Assembly (NCBI GenBank): GCA_043758755.1
Contig: JAYVMW010000018.1
Coordinates: 31,511 to 95,510 of the forward strand
Direction of reading: 5' to 3'
Origin: Solimicrobium sp043758755
GTDB lineage: Bacteria > Pseudomonadota > Gammaproteobacteria > Burkholderiales > Burkholderiaceae_D
DNA: 64,000 bases
The notes beneath the pieces are model-generated. The model was given only the letters and a program-made list of their open reading frames with translations, was not told where the DNA came from and ran no database searches. Below, in pieces: positions 8,987 to 17,166 of this stretch (its first letter is position 1; each line of letters starts with the position of its first letter). Position numbers and translations under genes: made by a program.

Positions 8987-9943
8987 ATGACGATCTGTAT
9001 TACTGGAGCATATGGGTTTATTGGCAAGTATCTGGTGCGGCGATTGCTCGCTGAGGGCAACCAATTGCGTCTGATATCGCGGGTTCCAAGAAAACCATCA
9101 GAACAAATTGAGATTTTTAACGCCGATCTTGTCAATCCTGAAGCTCGACTTTCGGGTCTGTTTGAGCAGGTCAGCGTCTTCTATCATTGTGCCGGTGAGG
9201 TGAATAATGCTTTGATGATGCGACCATTGCATGTCGACGGAACTCAAAGATTGCTTGACGAAGCACAAAAGCATATTTTGCAAACCGGCCAGTCTTTGCA
9301 CTGGGTACAGTTGAGCAGTGTGGGAGTTTATGGACCACCGGTTGGAAAAGTCGATATTCCGCGAGAAGTAGGTGAAACTTCACCCCTGCATCCGTCTGGA
9401 GAATATGAAACAACCAAGTCAGAATCAGATCAACTGGTCTTGCAATTTGCAACCCAGGAACCACGATTTACCTGTTCGATCCTTCGACCTTCCATTGTTG
9501 TGGCAAGCGACATGCCTAATCAGTCGGTGAAGTCACTGGTTAATGCAATCAGAAGCGGAAAGTTTTTTTATATCGGAACAACTGCCGCAATTTCCACCTA
9601 TGTTCATGTTGAAGATGTAATTGATGCGCTGCTGCTGATCGGTCAGGACGCTCGCGCCAAAGGGCATATATTCAATCTGTCCAACGATTGCTGTCTTTAT
9701 GAATTAGTTGAAGCAATTCATCGTTACGATCGCACTGATCCACACGTATTCACGGTCCCTGTCGCGCCATTAAGGTTGCTCGTTCATCTATTGACCCCAA
9801 TTGTAAATTTGCCGCTCACACAGGAACGTATTGATGCAATGATAAATAGAACTCGATATCCAAATCGCAAAATCAGGGAAATACTGGATTATTCTCCAGC
9901 ACGCTCGATACCAGAAATAATCGCCAAGCTATTTTATGAGTAA
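8987..9943 (+). CDS. Extended SDR, sugar-nucleotide epimerase/reductase
   Basis: A 318-residue NAD(P)-dependent extended short-chain dehydrogenase. The Rossmann motif is TGAYGFIG at 6-13. The catalytic set is S110/S111 in QLSSVGVYG and Y140-x3-K144 in YETTK. It resembles UDP-hexose 4-epimerases and the WbpV-like 4-keto reductases that make UDP-QuiNAc or UDP-FucNAc. The reaction cannot be fixed by sequence alone. It overlaps the next glycosyltransferase gene by 8 bases and sits close to a PglC-type transferase, which favours a role in making the first sugar of the repeat. Confidence 0.8.
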   Translation: MTICITGAYGFIGKYLVRRLLAEGNQLRLISRVPRKPSEQIEIFNADLVNPEARLSGLFEQVSVFYHCAGEVNNALMMRPLHVDGTQRLLDEAQKHILQTGQSLHWVQLSSVGVYGPPVGKVDIPREVGETSPLHPSGEYETTKSESDQLVLQFATQEPRFTCSILRPSIVVASDMPNQSVKSLVNAIRSGKFFYIGTTAAISTYVHVEDVIDALLLIGQDARAKGHIFNLSNDCCLYELVEAIHRYDRTDPHVFTVPVAPLRLLVHLLTPIVNLPLTQERIDAMINRTRYPNRKIREILDYSPARSIPEIIAKLFYE

Positions 9944-11090
9944 TAATCGGAAAAAAATTTGCATAGTCGCTACAGTGCCTTTTGCACTTAAGGTTTTTAT
10001 GCAGCCTCATATCCTAAAGCTGGCAGAGGAATATGAAGTTACTCTTATCACCTATGGCACAGTATTTGAGGATCTTCATTTGCCTGGTGAGTTGAGTTCC
10101 CATGTTCACTTTATTTGCGTGAACTTCAGTCGACAGATTTCGTTTTGGAATGATTTTTCGGGACTGTTCTCCTTGTATAGGATTTTCCGAACTCAACGAT
10201 TTGATGCAGTCCATTCACTCATGCCAAAAACCGGTCTGCTGGCCATGCTCGCCGCCCGTCTGGCAGGCGTCCCGCATCGTGTACATATGTTTACCGGCCA
10301 GGTCTGGGCCAACAAAACCGGAATTGGCCGAATGATATTGAAGTGGATGGATCGGATTATTTCAACCTGTGCCACGAATTTGCTGGCTGACAGTTTTTCT
10401 CAGCGCAGCTATTTGATTGCGCAGAAGATTGTGGCGCAGCATAAAATTTCCGTACTTGGGAATGGTTCGGTGTGCGGAGTCGATGCGGACCGATTCAAAT
10501 TCAGTCAGGAGGTGCGGGATCGACTGCGTAGCGATCTAAACATTGCCGCTGATGCGGTGGTTTTCATTTTTCTGGGCAGAGTGAATCGCGAGAAAGGCGT
10601 GCAGGATCTGGTCCTGGCCTTTGTTGGCATGAATCGGGAATTTCCGAATTCGCACCTGCTCATAGTCGGCCCTGATGAAAATGATATGGATTTGGAACTG
10701 CAGAAAATCGCCGAACCGTGCCGGCCCCATTATTCCCGCATCGGTTACACGGACAGGCCGGAAGATTTCATGTCCTGTGCTGATATTTTTTGCCTGCCCA
10801 GCTATCGCGAAGGATTTGGCTCCGTTATTATTGAAGCAGCTTCGGTCGGCTTGCCGGCGGTTGCATCCCGGATTTATGGTCTTGTGGATGCCGTGGTCGA
10901 CTTTGAGACCGGAATCCTGCATGAAGCGGAAAATATTCGCCAGATTCAGGATGCATTAATGCTGCTGGCAAAGGATACTGAATTGCGTCAAACTATGGCG
11001 CGTCAGGCCAGACAGCGCGCCCACGCAATGTTTAATCAGACCCGCGTGGCAGACGCGATGCGTGATTTTTACCGACAGATACTGCGATAA
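9936..11090 (+). CDS. Family 4 glycosyltransferase (group 1)
   Basis: A 384-residue GT-B transferase. The N-terminal half binds the acceptor (SLMPKTGLLAMLAARLAG). The C-terminal half has the donor-site region FLGRVNREKGVQDLV and the E-x7-E motif at E292 and E300 in REGFGSVIIE. It resembles the transferases that add the second sugar to undecaprenyl-PP-linked FucNAc or QuiNAc in O-antigen clusters; that is family knowledge, not proof of donor. The gene overlaps the SDR stop. Base composition returns toward the chromosomal average in its second half. Confidence 0.85.
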   Translation: MSNNRKKICIVATVPFALKVFMQPHILKLAEEYEVTLITYGTVFEDLHLPGELSSHVHFICVNFSRQISFWNDFSGLFSLYRIFRTQRFDAVHSLMPKTGLLAMLAARLAGVPHRVHMFTGQVWANKTGIGRMILKWMDRIISTCATNLLADSFSQRSYLIAQKIVAQHKISVLGNGSVCGVDADRFKFSQEVRDRLRSDLNIAADAVVFIFLGRVNREKGVQDLVLAFVGMNREFPNSHLLIVGPDENDMDLELQKIAEPCRPHYSRIGYTDRPEDFMSCADIFCLPSYREGFGSVIIEAASVGLPAVASRIYGLVDAVVDFETGILHEAENIRQIQDALMLLAKDTELRQTMARQARQRAHAMFNQTRVADAMRDFYRQILR

Positions 11091-11187
11091 TTAAAAATTA
11101 CGACATGCCAGTCTGCAAAAGACGGTGCAGAATTTAATCTGACCAGGTTGATGCGAATAATGAACAACAACTCAGGCGACCAACCAC

Positions 11188-11769
11188 GTGACAAAACCAA
11201 GTGACAAAATTAAGCGATTCTTTGATTTCTGCCTGGCGGCTCTGGTAACGCTGCTGCTGCTGATTCCGATCATAGTTGTAGCACTGCTCATCAGGCTGAC
11301 TTCGAAAGGTCCGATCGTATACTGGTCGGATCGGGTTGGTATCAACAACCAGCTTTTTCGCATGCCCAAATTCAGGACCATGCAGGTTGATACGCCGGCG
11401 CTGGCCACACATCTGCTGTCTGACCCGCAGCGCTATCTGACCCCGGTCGGCGCCTTTTTACGCAAATCCAGTCTGGATGAATTGCCGCAGCTTTGGAGTA
11501 TTCTGCGCGGCGACATGAGCTTTGTCGGTCCCCGTCCGGCACTGTTCAACCAGGAGGACCTGATCCGCCTGCGCACCGAATCGCAGGTCCACACTCTGGT
11601 GCCGGGTCTGACCGGTTGGGCCCAGGTCAACGGACGGGATGAAATTCCCATACCGCAAAAGGTTAAACTGGATGCGTACTATCTTCAGCATCGCAGTTTC
11701 ATGCTGGATTTGCATATCCTGTTATTAACTTTTTTAAAAGTTATCCGACGTGACGGCGTTTCACATTAA
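11188..11769 (+). CDS. PglC/WcaJ-type initiating phosphosugar transferase
   Basis: A 193-residue monotopic enzyme that transfers a sugar-1-phosphate to undecaprenyl phosphate and so starts glycan assembly. One N-terminal hydrophobic segment (about 14-37) is followed by the SKGPIVYWSDRVG and PKFRTMQ blocks, the SSLDELPQLW catalytic Asp-Glu pair, GDMSFVGPRPAL and LVPGLTGWAQVNGRDE. Its length is that of the small PglC class without the extra membrane domain of WcaJ. The start is GTG 11188 with only a weak ribosome-binding site. It is the last gene of the cluster. Confidence 0.9.
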   Translation: MTKPSDKIKRFFDFCLAALVTLLLLIPIIVVALLIRLTSKGPIVYWSDRVGINNQLFRMPKFRTMQVDTPALATHLLSDPQRYLTPVGAFLRKSSLDELPQLWSILRGDMSFVGPRPALFNQEDLIRLRTESQVHTLVPGLTGWAQVNGRDEIPIPQKVKLDAYYLQHRSFMLDLHILLLTFLKVIRRDGVSH

Positions 11770-11836
11770 GGTAAAAAGTTCACAATGGCGCCAGTCGGCA
11801 ACCGGGAGCATTCCTTTTTAGGTTAGAATCACGCCC

Positions 11837-13723
11837 ATGTCATATCAAGTCCTCGCCCGTAAATACCGCCCCAGAAGTTTCCAGACTCTAGTCGGCCAGG
11901 AGCACGTAGTGCGCGCCCTGACCCATGCCCTTGAGCAGCAGCGGTTACACCATGCCTACCTGTTTACGGGTACGCGCGGCGTGGGTAAAACCACACTGTC
12001 GCGCATTCTGGCCAAATCCCTTAACTGTGAGCAGGGAATTACCGCAAGACCCTGTGGCGAGTGTGACGCCTGTCTGGCCATTGATGCCGGACGGTTTGTT
12101 GATTACATTGAAATGGATGCTGCATCGAACCGCGGGGTTGATGAAATGGCGCAGTTGCTTGAGCAGGCGGTGTACGCTCCGAGCAACGCACGTTTCAAGG
12201 TCTATATGATCGATGAGGTGCACATGCTCACCAATCATGCGTTCAACTCGATGCTTAAAACCCTCGAAGAACCGCCGGCGCATGTCAAATTCATACTTGC
12301 TACCACCGACCCGCAAAAAATTCCTGTCACGGTTTTGTCGCGGTGCCTGCAATTCAATCTCAAGCAGATGCCGCTGCCGGCCATAGTTGGGCATCTGGAA
12401 GACATTCTGGGTCAGGAGCAGATCGGATTCGAATTGCCGGCACTGCGTCTGCTGGCTCAGGGAGCGCAGGGTTCCATGCGTGACGCCCTGTCACTGACCG
12501 ATCAGGCTATTGCCTACGCCGCAGGACAGGTCAGCCTGGAAGCGGTGCAGGGCATGCTCGGTGCACTCGATCAATCCTATCTGATCCAGATTCTCGATGC
12601 GCTGGCCCTCCAGGATGGCGTAGCGCTGCTGGCTGTGGCCGATCAGATGCTGTCGCGCAGCCTGTCTTACAAATCTGCTCTGCAGGATCTGGCCACCATG
12701 CTGCATCAGCTCAGCATTGCCCAAATGGTACCTGCAGCCATTGCCGAAGATGTGCCGGATCGCGCAGAATTGCTGCGCCTGTCCCAGTTGTTTGATCCCG
12801 GGCAGATTCAGCTGTTTTATCAGATCGTGGTACATGGACGTAATGAACTGGGTCTGGCGCCGGACGAATATGCTGGCTTCAGCATGACTCTGTTGCGCAT
12901 GCTGGCCTTCAGGCCAGTGACCGGTGAGGCACCGGCGCTGCTCAATGCAGCTCAGCCATCGAGAACAGCTTCAAAGGCCGCGGTCATTGCTGCCGCGCCA
13001 GCAAGAACAGCAGCACCGGCACGCGCCGCTGAACCGGCGTCATCGCGTAATCAGGCTCAACCGCAGCCCGTACCCCAGATCCCGGAAACAGCAACCCAGC
13101 AGGTTGCGCCCGTGAAAAAAAGTCCAGCCATGCTTGCGCTGGAAGCCATGACCGATCGGCGCAACAAGGGCCGTGCACCGGAAGCGTCTTCCAATAATCT
13201 TGCCGGTGCGGCAGAGGCTGAAAAAAAAACTGAATTGAAAGCAGCCGGTGTGACTGCCGAGCAAACGGCCGGCAGTGACACCAGTCAGGACTTGCCACTT
13301 CCTGAAGTTAAAGGTGTCTGGCTCGCCAGTGGTGTTGAATGGGATGGAAACTGGCCGCAGCTCGCAGCAAGCCTGCCGTTGCGCGGGGTAACCCAGCAAC
13401 TGGCACAGCAAAGTGAACTGTGCGCATGCGACGTTGCTGTGAATGGCATCACACTGACATTGCGCGTGCCGCTGGAAACCCTGCTGGCGTCCGACAGTGT
13501 GGAAAAGCTGGCTGCCAGTCTGGCGGACTGCTTCACCGTGTCGGTTAAAATTACGACGGAAATCGGCGCCGTGCAAAGAACTGCCAACGCAGCAGCGATC
13601 GTGAATCGCGCGCAGCGTATTGAAGCCGCTGAAGTTGCGATCAACAATGACCATGTGGTACAGGGTTTGATGCGGGTATTTGGCGCGACCATTATTCCGG
13701 GTTCGGTGAAACCGGTGAACTGA
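11837..13723 (+). CDS. dnaX: DNA polymerase III subunits tau and gamma
   Basis: A 628-residue clamp-loader ATPase. The AAA+ domain has Walker A GTRGVGKTT, a four-cysteine zinc module (C-x8-C-x2-C-x2-C, ending CGECDAC) and IDEVHMLTNHAFNSMLKTLEEPP. An Ala/Pro/Gln-rich linker (about 370-470) leads to the tau-specific C-terminal domain that binds the polymerase and helicase. A run of nine A bases at 13221-13229 lies in the linker, and both other frames stop within three codons. A shorter gamma-like form of about 465 residues is therefore plausible. No ribosome-binding site precedes the ATG; a -10-like TAGAAT lies at 11824-11829. Confidence 0.96.
   Translation: MSYQVLARKYRPRSFQTLVGQEHVVRALTHALEQQRLHHAYLFTGTRGVGKTTLSRILAKSLNCEQGITARPCGECDACLAIDAGRFVDYIEMDAASNRGVDEMAQLLEQAVYAPSNARFKVYMIDEVHMLTNHAFNSMLKTLEEPPAHVKFILATTDPQKIPVTVLSRCLQFNLKQMPLPAIVGHLEDILGQEQIGFELPALRLLAQGAQGSMRDALSLTDQAIAYAAGQVSLEAVQGMLGALDQSYLIQILDALALQDGVALLAVADQMLSRSLSYKSALQDLATMLHQLSIAQMVPAAIAEDVPDRAELLRLSQLFDPGQIQLFYQIVVHGRNELGLAPDEYAGFSMTLLRMLAFRPVTGEAPALLNAAQPSRTASKAAVIAAAPARTAAPARAAEPASSRNQAQPQPVPQIPETATQQVAPVKKSPAMLALEAMTDRRNKGRAPEASSNNLAGAAEAEKKTELKAAGVTAEQTAGSDTSQDLPLPEVKGVWLASGVEWDGNWPQLAASLPLRGVTQQLAQQSELCACDVAVNGITLTLRVPLETLLASDSVEKLAASLADCFTVSVKITTEIGAVQRTANAAAIVNRAQRIEAAEVAINNDHVVQGLMRVFGATIIPGSVKPVN
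13221..13282 (+). promoter_or_regulatory. dnaX: Candidate programmed slippage site in dnaX
   Basis: A9 run (13221-13229) read in frame as GAA AAA AAA ACT. A -1 shift gives AAC then TGA at 13231; a +1 shift reaches TGA at 13236. Seventeen bases further on, 13247-13259 pairs with 13270-13282 in a 13-bp stem with one G-G mismatch and a 10-base loop. Slippage at A-runs making gamma is known in E. coli (ribosomal) and Thermus (transcriptional). Its use here is inference. The spacer is longer than in the E. coli signal. Confidence 0.55.
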
Positions 13724-13783
13724 GCGCTGGTCAGCTCAATATAATATTTTGTTTAAAATTTTAAAATCTGAAGGGAAAATATC

Positions 13784-14110
13784 ATGATGAAGGGTCAATT
13801 GGCAGGCTTGATGAAACAGGCTCAGGCCATGCAGGACAATATGAAAAAAGCGCAGGATCAACTCGCGCTGATTGAAGTCGAAGGGCAGTCCGGCGCCGGC
13901 CTGGTCAAAGTGATCATGACCTGCAAATACGATGTCAAGCGCGTCACGATCGATCCGTCCCTGCTGGGCGAGGATAAAGACATGCTGGAAGATCTGGTCG
14001 CGGCTGCATTCAACAACGCAGTCAGCAAGGCTGAATCAACCTCGCAGGAAAAAATGTCCGGCCTGACTGCCGGTATGCCTTTGCCGCCTGGTTTTAAATT
14101 GCCGTTCTGA
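13784..14110 (+). CDS. ybaB: YbaB/EbfC nucleoid-associated protein
   Basis: A 108-residue DNA-binding protein of the YbaB/EbfC family, usually dimeric with a central beta sheet and pincer-like helices. The N-terminal GQLAGLMKQAQAMQDNMKKAQ, GQSGAGLVKVIMTCKYDVK and the Pro/Gly-rich tail GMPLPPGFKLPF are typical. Start ATG 13784 has a second ATG directly after it; GAAGGG lies upstream. It is found between dnaX and recR as in most proteobacteria, and a TATAAT occurs at 13740-13745 in the short gap after dnaX. Confidence 0.95.
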   Translation: MMKGQLAGLMKQAQAMQDNMKKAQDQLALIEVEGQSGAGLVKVIMTCKYDVKRVTIDPSLLGEDKDMLEDLVAAAFNNAVSKAESTSQEKMSGLTAGMPLPPGFKLPF

Positions 14111-14120
14111 TACCGACCGT

Positions 14121-14717
14121 ATGAAGACCCAGGCCAGTCTGGAGCTGCTGATCGAATCGCTGCGCCGTTTGCCCGGCATCGGACCGAAATCAGCACAGCG
14201 CATGGCATTTCACCTGCTGCAGCATGACCGCGATGGTCTGGCTCAGCTGGGCCACGCCTGTACCCAGGCGCTCAGTCAGATACATCACTGCGAACTCTGC
14301 AATACCTTCACCGAACAGGCCGTGTGTGAAACCTGTTCTGATGCGCAGCGTGATGCTGCGTTGCTGTGTGTTCTGGAAACGCCGGCTGATTTGCTGATGA
14401 TCGAACAGACTCTGACTTTTAAGGGCCTGTATTTTGTACTGATGGGGCGTCTTTCACCGCTGGACGGTATTGGTCCCAGTGATATTCACATTACCAAACT
14501 GGTACAGCGCGCTTCCAACGGCATGGTCAAGGAAGTCATCCTCGCGACCAACTTCACCAACGAAGGTGAAGCTACCGCACATTATCTGAGCGAAACCCTG
14601 AAAGCCCGCGGCCTGACGGTCACGCGACTGGCACGCGGTGTGCCGGTTGGCGGTGAGCTCGAGTATGTCGACGCCGGCACCCTGGCACGCGCCATGCTGG
14701 ACCGACGGGCAACCTGA
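14121..14717 (+). CDS. recR: Recombination protein RecR
   Basis: A 198-residue RecFOR pathway protein that helps load RecA on gapped DNA. The helix-hairpin-helix RRLPGIGPKSAQRMAFHLL is followed by a four-cysteine zinc finger (CELCNTFTEQAVCETC), a Toprim domain with VLETPADLLMIEQT, and the Walker-B-like tail with ARGVPVGGELEYVDAGTL. Length matches the family. It follows ybaB by 10 bases, and the next start lies 1 base after its stop, so the run dnaX-ybaB-recR-CoA transferase is probably one transcription unit. Confidence 0.97.
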   Translation: MKTQASLELLIESLRRLPGIGPKSAQRMAFHLLQHDRDGLAQLGHACTQALSQIHHCELCNTFTEQAVCETCSDAQRDAALLCVLETPADLLMIEQTLTFKGLYFVLMGRLSPLDGIGPSDIHITKLVQRASNGMVKEVILATNFTNEGEATAHYLSETLKARGLTVTRLARGVPVGGELEYVDAGTLARAMLDRRAT

Positions 14718-14718
14718 C

Positions 14719-15975
14719 ATGAATACCAATGCACACTCTGGATCAGGCGCAGGGCCCCTGTCCGGGATCAAGGTTCTGGAGCTGGGAACCCTGATTGCCG
14801 GCCCGTTCTGCGCGCGCATGCTTGGCGAATTCGGCGCTACCGTCATTAAAATCGAAGCACCCGGTGTCGGTGATCCCTTACGCCAGTGGCGGGTACTCAA
14901 AGACAATACGTCTTTGTGGTGGAGTGTGCAGTCACGCAATAAGCAAAGTCTGACGCTGAACATGAAAGATCCGCGTGCCCAGGACATCGCCAGAAAACTG
15001 GCGCTGGATGCCGATGTCATCATCGAAAATTATCGTCCCGGTGTGCTGGAGAAGTGGCAGCTGGGCTATGAGCAGCTGCGTGCCGTCAACTCGGCCACGA
15101 TCATGGTGCGCCTGTCAGGGTATGGGCAGACCGGGCCGATGAGCGGCCTGCCCGGATTTGGCGCAATCGGTGAATCGATGGGGGGACTGCGTTATGTATC
15201 CGGCCATCCGGACCGACCACCCTTGCGGGTCGGCATTTCGATTGGAGATTCACTGGCAGCCCTGCACGGAGTGATCGGGGCCATGATGGCGCTGCGCCAC
15301 CGTGATGCAACCGGGGGGCGCTGGAATGGCAAGTCCGGAGCCGAATCGGTTGCCGGTCAGGGGCAGATGGTGGATGTGGCCCTGTATGAATCGGTATTTA
15401 ACATGATGGAGTCGCTCGTGCCGGAATATGACTATGCCGGCGTAGTCCGGGAGCGCACCGGTGGTGCCTTGCCAGGGATAGTGCCATCCAATACCTACAC
15501 CTGCTCAGACAACCAGAATGTGGTCATTGCCGGTAATGGCGATGCCATTTTTATCCGGTTGATGCAGGCCATCGGTCGCACGGATCTGGCCCACGATCCG
15601 CAGCTCGCCAAGAACGATGGCCGGGTCCCGCGCACCGCAGAAATCGATGCAGCCATTCAGGACTGGTGCTCGCGGCATACCATCACTGAAACACTGGCGA
15701 TACTGAAACAAGCCGACGTGCCGGTCGGAAAAATCTATTCGGTTGCCGATATGATGACCGATCCGCAATTTCAGGCCCGCAATATGTTTGAACAACATTA
15801 TTTCAAAGACGGCACGCCGGTAAAACTGCCTGCTATCAGTCCCAAGATGTCTTTCACGCCAGGTCAGACCCGCTGGCTTGGACCGGAACTCGGTGAGCAT
15901 ACCAGTCAGGTGCTGCGCGACTTGGGTTATACCGATGAACAGATTGCCCAATTGCGCGATCAAAACGTTATTTAA
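14719..15975 (+). CDS. Class III CoA-transferase (CaiB/BaiF family)
   Basis: A 418-residue acyl-CoA transferase of unknown substrate. Family signatures are GIKVLELGTLIAGPFCARMLGEFGA with VIKIEAP close behind, ENYRPGVLEKW, MVRLSGYGQTGP and MVDVALYESVFNMME, where the Asp is the expected acyl-anhydride-forming residue. I chose ATG 14719, immediately after the recR stop; a longer frame would run back into recR. The neighbours (recR, dnaQ) do not reveal the metabolic role. Many relatives act on formate, oxalate, carnitine or alpha-methylacyl CoA; nothing here distinguishes them. Confidence 0.88.
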   Translation: MNTNAHSGSGAGPLSGIKVLELGTLIAGPFCARMLGEFGATVIKIEAPGVGDPLRQWRVLKDNTSLWWSVQSRNKQSLTLNMKDPRAQDIARKLALDADVIIENYRPGVLEKWQLGYEQLRAVNSATIMVRLSGYGQTGPMSGLPGFGAIGESMGGLRYVSGHPDRPPLRVGISIGDSLAALHGVIGAMMALRHRDATGGRWNGKSGAESVAGQGQMVDVALYESVFNMMESLVPEYDYAGVVRERTGGALPGIVPSNTYTCSDNQNVVIAGNGDAIFIRLMQAIGRTDLAHDPQLAKNDGRVPRTAEIDAAIQDWCSRHTITETLAILKQADVPVGKIYSVADMMTDPQFQARNMFEQHYFKDGTPVKLPAISPKMSFTPGQTRWLGPELGEHTSQVLRDLGYTDEQIAQLRDQNVI

Positions 15976-15988
15976 AGAGAAATTAACT

Positions 15989-16675
15989 ATGCGTCAAATT
16001 GTTTTGGATACGGAAACGACCGGTTTGAATCCGAGAACCGGCGACCGGGTTATTGAAATCGGTTGTGTGGAGCTGTTCAATCGCAAACTGACCGGGAACA
16101 ATTTTCATCAATACATCAACCCGGAGCGCGATTCTGATCCGCGTGCTCTGGAAATTCACGGGTTGACTACGGAATTTTTATCCGACAAGCCGAAGTTCGC
16201 AGAAATCGCAGCCAGTCTTTCCGAATACATACAGGGTGCCGAAGTCATTATCCATAACGCGACGTTTGATATGGGATTTCTGGATGCTGAATACGAAAAA
16301 CTGAAACTGCCCAGTTTTACCAGTCAGGTCGCCAATGTCATCGATACCCTGATCAAGGCCAAAGAAATGCATCCCGGCAAGCGCAATTCGCTCGATGCCC
16401 TGTGCGATCGCTACGGCATCTCCAATGCGCACCGGCAGTTGCATGGCGCGTTACTTGACTCCGAATTGCTGGCCGATGTCTATCTTGCGATGTCGCGCGG
16501 GCAAAACAGCTTTGTCATTGATGAAGCCCCCAAAGAAATCGTGCATATCGACGCCGGCACTGTCATTACGTCGATTCTGGTCAGAAACGCCAGTGATCAG
16601 GAGCTCGAAGCCCATCAGCAATTGTTGGCCGGATTGGTCAAATCCGGTAAATGTGTATGGAACATGGGCGAGTAA
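15989..16675 (+). CDS. dnaQ: DNA polymerase III epsilon subunit
   Basis: A 228-residue proofreading 3'-5' exonuclease of the DEDDh type. Exo I has D7 and E9 in LDTETTGL, Exo II is HNATFDMGFLDAEY, and Exo III is HRQLHGALLDSELLADVYL. The short C-terminal part after the exonuclease normally binds the polymerase alpha subunit. It is slightly shorter than the 243 residues of E. coli. Start ATG 15989 follows AAAGAGAAATTAACT. It is the last gene before the flagellar region, with a 465-base gene-free interval behind it. Confidence 0.95.
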   Translation: MRQIVLDTETTGLNPRTGDRVIEIGCVELFNRKLTGNNFHQYINPERDSDPRALEIHGLTTEFLSDKPKFAEIAASLSEYIQGAEVIIHNATFDMGFLDAEYEKLKLPSFTSQVANVIDTLIKAKEMHPGKRNSLDALCDRYGISNAHRQLHGALLDSELLADVYLAMSRGQNSFVIDEAPKEIVHIDAGTVITSILVRNASDQELEAHQQLLAGLVKSGKCVWNMGE

Positions 16676-16721
16676 TAGCGAAATGGAAATTAAATATTTG
16701 TTCCAATCAAAAAAAAATAAT

Positions 16722-16749
16722 TAAAGTTGGACCTGGGTATTGCCGTTAA
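16722..16749 (+). promoter_or_regulatory. Sigma-28-like promoter, repeat 1
   Basis: TAAAGTTGG-N10-TGCCGTTAA. This resembles the FliA consensus TAAAGTTT-N11-GCCGATAA but with one extra base between the elements. It is oriented toward flhD. Confidence 0.45.
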
Positions 16750-16801
16750 AGGTTGCACAGTCCTACAAAAAAGCTTTTAAAAAAATATTTTTCAAAAACC
16801 C

Positions 16802-16829
16802 TAAAGTTGGCACGTCGGACTGCCGTTAA
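16802..16829 (+). promoter_or_regulatory. Sigma-28-like promoter, repeat 2
   Basis: The same TAAAGTTGG-N10-TGCCGTTAA arrangement, exactly 80 bases after repeat 1, with an unrelated N10. A related ATAAGTTGGACGCCGTAAA follows at 16842-16860, 40 bases further on. Conservation of the two boxes but not the spacer favours a binding site over a chance duplication. Confidence 0.45.
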
Positions 16830-17004
16830 TAGTGAAAGGCGATAAGTTGGACGCCGTAAATATTTATAACAGTTTGATTTTTAACCGATTTATTTAGGTG
16901 TTGTTAAATATACTAAAGATCTAGAATTCATTTATCCCGCAGTTTGTTTGCTTTAAGAAATTTTGCAAACGTCATTTGTCTTACCGCATGTAGGAGAATT
17001 TCCT

Positions 17005-17166
17005 ATGTGCATACTCGCGTTTTTACCTACCGTAAATACAGCGTGTTGCCTATTCTCAACATTTCTCCCCGGTCTCACAATTGCAACAACTGGTCCCGAA
17101 GCAACTAATTGCCAGTCGTTAATTTTCTTGGAGAAATACAATGACACCGAACGATATGATGGCTGA
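17005..17166 (+). CDS. Possible 53-residue upstream reading frame overlapping flhD
   Basis: ATG 17005 is preceded by AGGAG at 16992-16996 (8-nt spacing), a better site than many real genes here have. The peptide starts MCILAFLPTVNTACCLFSTF and has no family I recognise. Its stop lies 26 bases inside flhD in another frame. The Shine-Dalgarno and start fall in a TAGGA-GAATT-TCCTA dyad. It may be a regulatory leader or chance; no functional claim is made. Confidence 0.25.
   Translation: MCILAFLPTVNTACCLFSTFLPGLTIATTGPEATNCQSLIFLEKYNDTERYDG

Larger units (their letters stand above)
16676..17140 (+). other. Long AT-rich leader region upstream of flhD
   Basis: 465 bases without an established gene. 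It holds two 28-base repeats of sigma-28-like form and a third partial copy (separate entries). It also has a TAGGA-GAATT-TCCTA dyad at 16991-17005 and a possible 53-codon frame starting at 17005. The length and structure suggest a regulated leader for the flagellar master regulator. Confidence 0.6.

Noticed and set aside
11160..11204. A 14-codon frame just before the sugar transferase
   Set aside because: Too short and unsupported; the GTG at 11188 starts the conserved protein.
13115..13121. A7 run in dnaX as an alternative slippery site
   Set aside because: The -1 frame stays open for many codons and the heptamer pattern does not fit; the A9 run at 13221 is better.
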